From: Halomonas halocynthiae DSM 14573
GTDB lineage: Bacteria > Pseudomonadota > Gammaproteobacteria > Pseudomonadales > Halomonadaceae
Assembly (NCBI RefSeq): GCF_000425725.1
Contig: NZ_KE384440.1
Span: forward strand, 380,317-444,316
Reading direction: 5' to 3'
Length of the DNA: 64,000 nucleotides
Shown: piece after piece, positions 58,018 through 64,000 of the stretch
How the letters are laid out: the number at the start of each line of letters is the position of its first letter
Position numbering within the stretch: position 1 is the stretch's first letter
Position numbers and translations under genes: made by a program
The notes under the pieces: model-generated
Seen by the model: the letters and a program-made list of their open reading frames with translations, nothing else
Database searches by the model: none
Told to the model about the DNA's origin: nothing

Positions 58018-58496
58018 CTAAGAATAATGGTAACGACCTTACAGTATCCCGTATTATAAAAGCATCGCCATCAGCTGTATGGGAATCGTGGAAAAACCCT
58101 GAGCACCTTGTCAAATGGTGGGCGCCAGCACCATATCAAACTGTTTCTACTAAGCACGAATTCTTCGCAGGCGGTGGTTTTGGTACAATCATGAAGGCAG
58201 AAGATGGCACCGATGTTTATAACGCAGAAGCATGCTTTTTAGAGATTGTTGAGCATGTGCGCATCGTATGGACTTCAGCACTTAAAGGCGAGTGGCGCCC
58301 CAACAAAGATGACATGCCGTTTACCGCCATCATTACGCTAGAAGAGCACCCCGAGGGCACAAAATATACAGCGACAGCGTTACATCAGAATGACGATGAC
58401 CGGCAAAAACATGCGGATATGGGATTTTTGGACGGCTGGGGTACCTGTATTGAGCAGCTTGGAAACCTAGCTGAACAGTTTGAGCAAGAAAAATAA
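58014..58496 (+). CDS. Cassette 11, gene 2: SRPBCC/AHSA1-like protein
   Basis: 160 residues of the START-like SRPBCC fold: SRIIKASPSAVWESWKNPEH and VKWWAPAPYQTV at the start, DDDRQKHADMGFLDGWGTCI at the end. Such proteins bind a hydrophobic ligand and are commonly coded with an ArsR-like regulator, as here. Confidence 0.82.
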   Translation: MTKNNGNDLTVSRIIKASPSAVWESWKNPEHLVKWWAPAPYQTVSTKHEFFAGGGFGTIMKAEDGTDVYNAEACFLEIVEHVRIVWTSALKGEWRPNKDDMPFTAIITLEEHPEGTKYTATALHQNDDDRQKHADMGFLDGWGTCIEQLGNLAEQFEQEK

Positions 58497-58536
58497 TGCA
58501 CGCGACGAACTTGGGCCGAGAATATGGAGAGTTGCT

Positions 58537-58616
58537 TCATAACAAGGCCAGGCACGGCGACGGCTTTTCCGTTGCGGCTTCGCCTCCACTACAAAGCCGC
58601 GCGTGCTGGCGGCGTT
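58537..58616 (+). other. attC of cassette 11 (5' part, interrupted by the IS)
   Basis: Runs from TCATAAC and matches the cassette start GTTATGA. The R' is split: GTT is duplicated at 58614-58616 and 60443-60445 around the IS, and the original R' was GTTAAGC. The interior closely matches attC 5 and 6. Confidence 0.9.
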
Positions 58617-60442
58617 GAGGCTGTAGAAAAACTCCTTTGATACCTAGTTTTTGGTAGGATTGAGGAAACATACGAGGAGTGGTCAGCATGCCGCGCTTCA
58701 AGGCTTATAACTACGATCAGAACGCCATGGTGGTGATCAACTACTAGGATCAGCTCCAGCCAGGCACCTTTGAACACGCTGTGCACTACCTGATCGAGCA
58801 CAAGCTCGACTTGTCCGTTTTCCATCCCCAGTACCGCAACGACGCGATCGGCCGGTTGGCCTATGATCCGGCTATCTTGTTGAAGATCATTCTGTTTGCC
58901 TACTCCAAAGGCATCACCTCCAGCCGTGAGATGCAATGGTGCTGCGAGACCAATATTATTTTCAAAGCCCTTTCCTGCGATACCGTTCCCCACTTCACCA
59001 CGCTGGCAAGCTTTGTCAGTCGCCATGCTGATGAGATTGAAGCACTTTTCGAACAAGTGTTACTGGTGTGTCATGAACAAGGCTTATTGGGTAATGAGCT
59101 CTTTGCCATTGACGGCTGCAAGATGTCCTCCGATGCCTCCAAAGAGTGGTCGGGTACGTTCAAAGAATTGGGCGAGAAACGGGAGAAACTGAGAGGCCTG
59201 ATTCGGCATCACCTACTAGAGCACTACGCGCGTGATGAAGCTGAAACGGAAGCCGATCTGGATCGGGATATCCGACGGGCCAAAACGATTCTCTCGCTAG
59301 ATGCCGCCATGAACAAAGTGGGTCGTTTCCTAAAGACGCACAGCCCAAGGATGGGCCGGGGGAAGCGAGTCAAGGAAGTGAAGAGCAATCTGACCGATAA
59401 CGCAAGTGCCAAAATGACGACCAGTAAGGGCACGATTCAGGGCTATAACGGCGTCGCCACGGTGGATAAAAAGCACCAGATCATCATTGACGCTCAGGCC
59501 TTTGGCGAAGGTCAGGAGCATCACACCTTGCAGCCCGTACTGGAAATGGTCGAAGCCCGTTTTAAGAAACTGGGGATTGCGGAGAATATCTATCAGAAAG
59601 GCACCGTCGTCACCGCAGATACCGGCTTTGCCAATGAAGCTAACATGAAGTATCTGCACGAACAGCGGATCAACGGCTACATCCCCGATAATCAGTTCCG
59701 CAGCCGAGACCCGAAGTTCGCCGACCAGAAAGACAAATACGGCAAGCGCCACCAGAACCTGCCGGACAAAGGCTGGCGGGAGACGACGCCAGCTAGTGCG
59801 TTCCAGTTTGATCCAGTAGCGCTAACGTGTATCTGCCCAACCGGTGAAAAACTGTCCTTTCGCGGGCAACGAGCAACGGACACTGGTAAGACCCGGGTAC
59901 ACTTTGAAGGGCGTTTGCTGCAATGTCGGCACTGCCCAAAGAAAGTCCGATGCATGCAAAACCCGAGCTCGGCCGATCATCGCAACGGTGCAGGGCGACA
60001 AGTGTCTTTTGTTATCGAGAACAAACGCTTACCCAATTATACTGACTGGATGAAGCACCGAGTCGATAGCCCCAAGGGCAAAGAAATTTACAGCCATCGT
60101 ATGTCAGTCGTGGAGCCCGTTTTTGGCAACATTGGCACAACGAAAAGACTGAACCGCTTCAGCCTTCGTGGTAAGAAAAAAGTGCAAGGCCAGTGGCAGC
60201 TCTACTGCTTAGTGCACAATATTGAGAAGTTAGCGAATTATGGCCACTTGGTTGCGTCATGAAGGGCTATGAGCGGGATAAGTTGCGCTTAAGAGCAAAA
60301 GGCCGTCTTCAGCAAGCTTTAGCTGGCCGCTCAAGTGGCTAAATGCCGATACTAAGATTACTCAGCCATATACCCGGCTGGGTAAATGAATAAGGACAAA
60401 AGGCGGTAGAGGTGGCTCGAAATCGGGTTTTTCTACAGCCTC
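58617..60442 (+). mobile_element. IS1182-family insertion sequence in attC 11
   Basis: 1826 bp flanked by GTT on both sides. Perfect 16-bp terminal inverted repeats GAGGCTGTAGAAAAAC start at 58617 and end at 60442. It encodes one transposase in the direction of the array. The insertion lies exactly at the GTT triplet where IntI cuts. Confidence 0.9.
58688..60262 (+). pseudogene. IS1182-family transposase with an early in-frame amber codon
   Basis: The natural start is probably the ATG at 58688 (MPRFKAYNYDQNAMVVINY), but a TAG at 58745-58747 interrupts it after 19 codons. The frame then stays open for 504 codons. A GTG at 58781 could restart a 493-residue protein lacking the first 31 residues. 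The DDE-type IS1182 domains are visible: FAIDGCKMSSDASKEWSG, VVTADTGFANEANMKYLHEQ and VEPVFGNIGTTKRLNRFSLR. Activity is doubtful without readthrough or reinitiation. Confidence 0.82.
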
Positions 60443-60462
60443 GTTAAGCCTCAAGAGAAGCC

Positions 60463-60921
60463 ATGATCGGACAACATAGAATATTTGCAGATCATTATCA
60501 GTTTTATGTCTTTGACAGTGAAGCTGATCCTTATGCGATAGATGAAGAGTGGTCTGATGAAGTGCTAAAAAAGGGATACCTACAGGGCAAGAGAACTATC
60601 CATGTTGTTACTGTCGGTGATTATAATGATCATGCCGTGACTATCCACAAAGGGCATCCCAGTGAAGTGCTGCCTGAAGGCGGGCATGGTGCTACCACTG
60701 AAATTACTATCTATTCTGGCAAGGTAAAATTGTCATCACCAGCTTATGGCTATGATGATGAGCCAGAGTTTAATATTGGGGCTGGGGTTTATAAGCTAAC
60801 CATAAGATCTCTAAATTCAGGAAAAGAATATCCTGATGCCGTAGAAGATCTTGAAGACAAAGAATTTTTTAAACTGGAGCACTTAGAAAGGTATGAGCTT
60901 TATTTCGAGCCAAAGGCTTAA
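60463..60921 (+). CDS. Cassette 12: acidic protein of unknown function
   Basis: 152 residues, acidic and beta-rich, starting MIGQHRIFADHYQFYVFDSE and containing EITIYSGKVKLSSPAYGYDD. It is similar in style to small immunity or DUF proteins but not identified. It uses the cassette start GTTAAGCC just after the IS. Confidence 0.6.
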   Translation: MIGQHRIFADHYQFYVFDSEADPYAIDEEWSDEVLKKGYLQGKRTIHVVTVGDYNDHAVTIHKGHPSEVLPEGGHGATTEITIYSGKVKLSSPAYGYDDEPEFNIGAGVYKLTIRSLNSGKEYPDAVEDLEDKEFFKLEHLERYELYFEPKA

Positions 60922-61029
60922 CAAGTTTGTCCAGTTGACGCTTTGGTCTACGCTTCGTTTTGGGGTGGCTACGCCACTTTACCCCAAAACTCCACTACAA
61001 CCAAAACGCAACTGACAAAGGCGTTAAGA
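60916..61029 (+). other. attC of cassette 12
   Basis: 114 bp from GCTTAAC to GTTAAGA. R'' matches GTTAAGC, confirming where cassette 12 began before the IS insertion. Confidence 0.92.
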
Positions 61030-61042
61030 CAGGGAGTTTGAG

Positions 61043-61699
61043 TTGATCAATAAACATTCCAAGCGTTTCGACGAACTTAAAATAGAGTTGGAAAAAATAG
61101 AAGCTGCGAAAATCCACAAGAATGGTGAATTTGGAAGCTATCTGGCAGTTGATGAAGAGCAGCTCGATGAGTGGCGCTTGAAAGCAAAAAGTTTGATTTC
61201 AAGAGCCTGTGGGAAAGATGGTGAGCACTTGGAAGCGTTTCTAAATGCCGAGAAACCTCAGCCCTTCGAAACGAATTATGAAATTCTCAAGCGCTTACGG
61301 CCAATCTTTGCCGCGGCCCGCAGTGACTTTCAGGGTGGGCATCTCGCATCGGTCAGGAGTCTTGTGCAAGCGGAGTTGTTCGATAGCGAACTGGATCAAG
61401 CTTCAGAGCTTTTGAAGCAAGGTTACAACGGGCCAGCGGCAGTTGTTGGCGGTGTTGTGCTTGAGACGGCACTTAGAGACCTGTGTGATCAAGAATCTAT
61501 ACCTCATGGCAAACTAGACCAGATGAATGGATCTCTCGCTAAAGCCGGTGTCTATACAAAATTGCAGCAAAAAAGAATCACTGCAATTGCAGATATTAGA
61601 AATAGCGCAGCGCATGGGAAATGGTCCGAGTTCTCCGATTCTGATGTTGAAGACATGATCAAAGATGTTGAGCGGTTTTTGAACGAACATCTGTCTTAA
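61043..61699 (+). CDS. Cassette 13: HEPN/DUF4145-like protein
   Basis: 218 residues. A coiled-coil N-terminus (RFDELKIELEKIEAAKIHK), a middle alpha region, and a C-terminal domain (about 120-218) with GGVVLETALRDLCDQ and RNSAAHGKW (Arg186, Asn187, His191). This RNxxAH element is the mark of HEPN/DUF4145 proteins, several of which act in defence or toxin systems. No partner gene is in the cassette. TTG start at 61043. Confidence 0.65.
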   Translation: MINKHSKRFDELKIELEKIEAAKIHKNGEFGSYLAVDEEQLDEWRLKAKSLISRACGKDGEHLEAFLNAEKPQPFETNYEILKRLRPIFAAARSDFQGGHLASVRSLVQAELFDSELDQASELLKQGYNGPAAVVGGVVLETALRDLCDQESIPHGKLDQMNGSLAKAGVYTKLQQKRITAIADIRNSAAHGKWSEFSDSDVEDMIKDVERFLNEHLS

Positions 61700-61791
61700 C
61701 CAGTTGTTGTAGTTCGTTTCGGGCCTTCGGCCCCACACCGGACGCCTACTACGCTGCGCTCCGTAGTCGCCGCTAAACAAAAGCGTTAGAC
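61694..61791 (+). other. attC of cassette 13
   Basis: 98 bp from TCTTAAC to GTTAGAC. R'' matches GTTAAGA. Confidence 0.92.
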
Positions 61792-61832
61792 GGCAGTAGT
61801 TAGTGCGTAGCTAGATTTCAGGCGAGGTAACA

Positions 61833-62291
61833 GTGAACGCAATCAGGTTGTTTTTCGCAGTGCCACTATTAGCGCTCTCCACTTCGAGCGTTGCGGCGGA
61901 GCAAGATGTGCTGAATCAGCTATTCGGCACGTGGGAAATCACTGAAACGTACCATTGCTCGCACATTTGCGCGATGGATGACGCAGAGGCATCAACATAC
62001 ATTGGTATGGAGTTCAGTTACTCCAGATACGAAGTCAGAACGCCTGAAGCCGTATGCAATAAGCCAGGCTATAAATTCGTATACATCTCCGTTGACGATT
62101 GGGTGCGCGGCTATCGATTTTATCCAACCACAATTGGGCTCAATGATGGCGATAACGTCGTCGCATATATTTCGTGTGATGAACCGTTCGGCGTGGAATT
62201 CACCGGCATCGGTAGTTCAATCATGCTCAAGGACGCAGAGACGATATTGCTGAGTTGGGACGGAATTGATTTCGAAGCGCGAAAGAAGTAG
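61833..62291 (+). CDS. Cassette 14: exported protein of unknown function
   Basis: 152 residues with a GTG start (RBS GAGG) and a signal peptide ending near SVAA|EQ. Cysteines (CSHIC, CNK, SCDEPF) suggest a disulfide-bonded periplasmic protein. No family identified. A 15-bp sequence inside the gene (62128-62142) recurs just after the stop (62294-62308). Confidence 0.6.
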   Translation: MNAIRLFFAVPLLALSTSSVAAEQDVLNQLFGTWEITETYHCSHICAMDDAEASTYIGMEFSYSRYEVRTPEAVCNKPGYKFVYISVDDWVRGYRFYPTTIGLNDGDNVVAYISCDEPFGVEFTGIGSSIMLKDAETILLSWDGIDFEARKK

Positions 62292-62370
62292 ATCCACAAT
62301 TGGGCTCAGTAATGAACTACAGCACATTCGCCTCCATTGGCGTCGGACCTTTTCACGCGTGTAGCGCGCT

Positions 62371-62391
62371 GCCGTCTAATCACTGTTATGT
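62371..62391 (+). other. attI-like junction at the end of cassette 14 (no full attC)
   Basis: The cassette start GTTAGACGGC predicts R'' GCCGTCTAAC; here GCCGTCTAAT is followed at once by CACTG/TTATGT. GTCTAATCACTGTTA is identical to the attI core at 50575-50589. The L''/L' part of attC is absent. Confidence 0.75.
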
Positions 62392-62404
62392 GTCATGAGG
62401 GATT

Positions 62405-62659
62405 ATGGGTATTTTCGAAGTAGGCATGATTTTTTTCATTCCAACGGGAACCCTGCTCCTAAATGCATGGCGCAAGAAAATAGGTAACGCCCGAGGCTGG
62501 CACTATGGTGTCTATGTGTTTGTTTCGGTTGCAATGGCTACAACTCCGCTGCTTTACATTCGGAGTATTGAGCCCAACCACACCGCGCTGGGGGTTGTTT
62601 TGGCTGGGGCAGCGTTCTTTTGGTTCGCAATCGTAGGGGCGCGCAGTGCAAACACATAA
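62405..62659 (+). CDS. Cassette 15: small membrane protein
   Basis: 84 residues with three hydrophobic segments (VGMIFFIPTGTLLLNAW, HYGVYVFVSVAMATTPLLYI, ALGVVLAGAAFFWFAIVGA). No family identified. It ends in the R'' box of its attC. Confidence 0.55.
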   Translation: MGIFEVGMIFFIPTGTLLLNAWRKKIGNARGWHYGVYVFVSVAMATTPLLYIRSIEPNHTALGVVLAGAAFFWFAIVGARSANT

Positions 62660-62743
62660 CCAGGCAGTCAACCGGACGCCAAAAGCGTGCCGCTTTTGGT
62701 TCCCTCCGCTGGCGCTCCGGCACCGGTTACCTTAGCGTTAAAT
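62654..62743 (+). other. attC of cassette 15
   Basis: 90 bp from ACATAAC to GTTAAAT. R'' matches GTTATGT. Confidence 0.9.
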
Positions 62744-62759
62744 GCCATAAGGAGAGTCC

Positions 62760-63356
62760 GTGAAAATCTACGGTGACATACAGTCCGGAAATTGTTACAA
62801 AGTAAAATTATTATGTTCACTCTTAGGAATTGAGCATGAGTGGGTTCATGTTGATATTCTTGCTGGCGGAACTCAAGCTTCTGATTTTTTGGTTAGAAAT
62901 CCAAATGGTAAAATTCCATTGCTTGAACTACCTGATGGACGCTGCCTTTCCGAATCCAATGCAATTTTGAACTATTTGGCTATTGGAAGTGAGTTACTGC
63001 CCAGCGACAACTTTGATCTCGCCAAAGTTCAACAATGGCAGTTTTTTGAGCAGTATAGCCATGAACCGTTTATTGCAGTAGCGCGCTTTATTGCCAAATA
63101 TTTGGGGTTGCCTGAAGATCGTCGTGCCGATTATGAATCAAAGCAGGAAGGCGGCGGTAAAGCTCTATCAGTTATGGAAGCTCAACTTAAAGAAACATCC
63201 TATTTAGCAGGCGAGAAACTAACTACCGCCGATATTACACTCTACGGTTATACTCATGTTGCCGAAGAAGGTGGGTTTGATCTTTCTAATTACCCAGCTA
63301 TACAAGCATGGATTGACAGAATTGCGTCTCATCCTAAATATGTTGGCATGGCGTAA
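62760..63356 (+). CDS. Cassette 16, gene 1: glutathione S-transferase family protein
   Basis: 198 residues from a GTG start (RBS AAGGAGAG). The thioredoxin-like N-terminal domain (MKIYGDIQSGNCYKVKLLC, NPNGKIPLLELPDGRCLSES) and all-alpha C-terminal domain (LAGEKLTTADITLYGYTHVA) are complete. It conjugates or binds glutathione; the substrate is unknown. Its own attC is missing: the predicted R'' CATTTAAC is not found after the stop. Confidence 0.82.
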   Translation: MKIYGDIQSGNCYKVKLLCSLLGIEHEWVHVDILAGGTQASDFLVRNPNGKIPLLELPDGRCLSESNAILNYLAIGSELLPSDNFDLAKVQQWQFFEQYSHEPFIAVARFIAKYLGLPEDRRADYESKQEGGGKALSVMEAQLKETSYLAGEKLTTADITLYGYTHVAEEGGFDLSNYPAIQAWIDRIASHPKYVGMA

Positions 63357-63751
63357 CGTTAATCGTACTAAGTTTTGACGCCTATAATTTTCTATTTCCA
63401 ATAAAGTCTGAACCTCAAGCGGATCTATTTGATTGGAGTGTTGTAGGCGAGTATCCAAATCCTGATAAATCCGTGGTTGCAGTACTTGAGCATGGTGTAT
63501 CAAATACTGGAGCCAGAACTGCTCCGTTCTATCGCATAGAATTAAGGACAGCAGAAAACTCAAATGAGTGGCGAAACCACTGGGTGGTATGGAACAGTCA
63601 GGTTGGTCAATCTCCTGGCATTAAGTGGCTTGATCAAAATAATATCGAGATTAAACAGGTAAGCTATAGGGTCTGGGAATACGAACCATCAGTAGAGTTA
63701 AACGGTAACACTTATGGGGTTCATTTGAATGTATTGCCAACAAAACCCTAA
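63353..63751 (+). pseudogene. Cassette 16, gene 2: 5'-truncated protein of unknown function
   Basis: An open frame overlaps the GST stop and runs to TAA at 63749-63751 with no good start; the first candidate is a GTG at 63473. Residues such as LIVLSFDAYNFLFP and HWVVWNSQVGQSPGIKWLDQ are coherent, so the true start was probably lost. It uses the attC whose R'' (CCCTAAC) would pair with a GTTAGGG start that is no longer present. Confidence 0.6.
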
Positions 63752-63817
63752 CAAGCGCATCTTGTCGGGCTGGTTTTACGCTGTGCTATAAACAAGCCGC
63801 AAGTGCGGGCGTTAGCT
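63746..63817 (+). other. attC at the end of cassette 16
   Basis: 72 bp from CCCTAAC to GTTAGCT. R'' does not match the cassette 16 start GTTAAAT, so the site belongs to a second, fused cassette. Confidence 0.85.
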
Positions 63818-63848
63818 GCGCAAGGACTCTACTCAGGAGCATAAAAGG

Positions 63849-64000
63849 ATGTATGTCCCGAATCACTTCAAAGAAGAAGACCAAGAGAAACTTCAACAGT
63901 ACATTCGTGATTATGGCTTTGGGCTGCTCGTCATTGCGGACGATGAAGGAATTGAGGCAAACCACGTACCTTTTCATCTGAGTTCTGGCGCAAATAATTC
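63849..64000 (+). CDS. Cassette 17: PaiB-like FMN-binding protein, 5' part
   Basis: The first 50 residues (MYVPNHFKEEDQEKLQQYI and EANHVPFHLS) match the start of PaiB-type FMN-binding negative regulators. The window ends inside the gene, so its length and attC are unknown. Confidence 0.6.
   Translation, partial: MYVPNHFKEEDQEKLQQYIRDYGFGLLVIADDEGIEANHVPFHLSSGANN

Larger units (their letters stand above)
49415..64000. mobile_element. Chromosomal integron with 17 gene cassettes (runs off the window)
   Basis: A minus-strand IntI, a LexA box, a candidate cassette promoter, attI (cut after G50584) and a plus-strand cassette array. Cassette spans by G/TT cut points: 1 50585-51018; 2 51019-51616; 3 51617-52967; 4 52968-53750; 5 53751-54162; 6 54163-54942; 7 54943-55448; 8 55449-56128; 9 56129-56870; 10 56871-57576; 11 57577-58614; 12 60444-61023; 13 61024-61785; 14 61786-62385; 15 62386-62737; 16 62738-63811; 17 63812 onward. 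An IS1182-family element (58617-60442) splits attC 11. Confidence 0.93.

Noticed and set aside
63473..63751. Complete gene from the GTG at 63473
   Set aside because: Coherent coding sequence continues upstream of this GTG, so the gene is more likely truncated.
1..64000. CRISPR arrays
   Set aside because: I saw no regularly spaced identical repeats; attC sites are irregular and variable.
1..64000. tRNA or rRNA genes
   Set aside because: I saw no tRNA-like CCA-ended cloverleaf or rRNA motif, though I could not run a scan.

Overview
The window reads as the chromosome of a moderately halophilic gammaproteobacterium, most likely Halomonadaceae (Halomonas or a relative). This is inferred from the gammaproteobacterial ftsB-ispD-ispF-truD-surE-pcm-nlpD-rpoS run, the protein style, and several cation antiporters (an NhaD-type, a CPA1-type with a TrkA-N-like domain, and a CDF exporter). 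No rRNA or tRNA gene was recognised, so the assignment is an inference.

Region 1 (1-3943) is a scrap yard. It holds the 3' end of a LysR gene, a broken IS3-family remnant, a second IS3-family element with clear inverted repeats (816-3399), an IS110-family element (about 1853-3180) inserted inside that element's orfB, and the 3' end of a His-rich outer-membrane barrel gene cut by the IS end. Removing 1853-3180 exactly restores the orfB frame.

Region 2 (4000-49221) is ordinary chromosome. A divergent LysR/old-yellow-enzyme/alcohol-dehydrogenase locus is followed by the ftsB-to-rpoS run, alr, an LpxL-type acyltransferase, DUF2254, ettA, an EamA transporter, tesA/ybbA/ybbP, an exported acidic protein, glyA, trxC, yejK, a YadGH-type ABC exporter, an NhaD-type antiporter, an FAD oxidase, a methyltransferase, DUF411, a CPA1 antiporter, a CDF transporter, PAP2, DUF2127, gadB-gadC, lplA, an OsmC-YcaO fusion and a tag-type glycosylase.

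Region 3 (49415 to the window end) is a chromosomal integron and the most interesting part. A minus-strand IntI with the integron-specific insertion is preceded by a near-consensus LexA box. A candidate cassette promoter and attI follow, then 17 plus-strand cassettes, the last cut by the window edge. I defined cassettes by matching the first bases of each cassette (GTTRRRY) to the complementary R'' box at its own 3' end. This test works for nearly all of them and exposes the exceptions: a cassette whose end looks like attI rather than attC (14), a fused double cassette (16), a cassette with a mutated R'' (9), and an IS1182-family element sitting at the GTT crossover triplet of attC 11.

Cassette products include two GNAT acetyltransferases, a DUF1989 protein, a RibD_C/DHFR-like reductase, an ArsR-like regulator with an SRPBCC protein, a GST, a PaiB-like protein, several small membrane proteins, immunity-like proteins, and two unrelated-looking proteins with a HEPN/DUF4145-like C-terminus. 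One of these is encoded beside a protein that appears to share its N-terminal winged-helix domain (cassette 3), which makes it a plausible uncharacterised two-gene module. attC 8 and attC 9 look like the long Vibrio repeats (VCR), suggesting exchange with Vibrio arrays.
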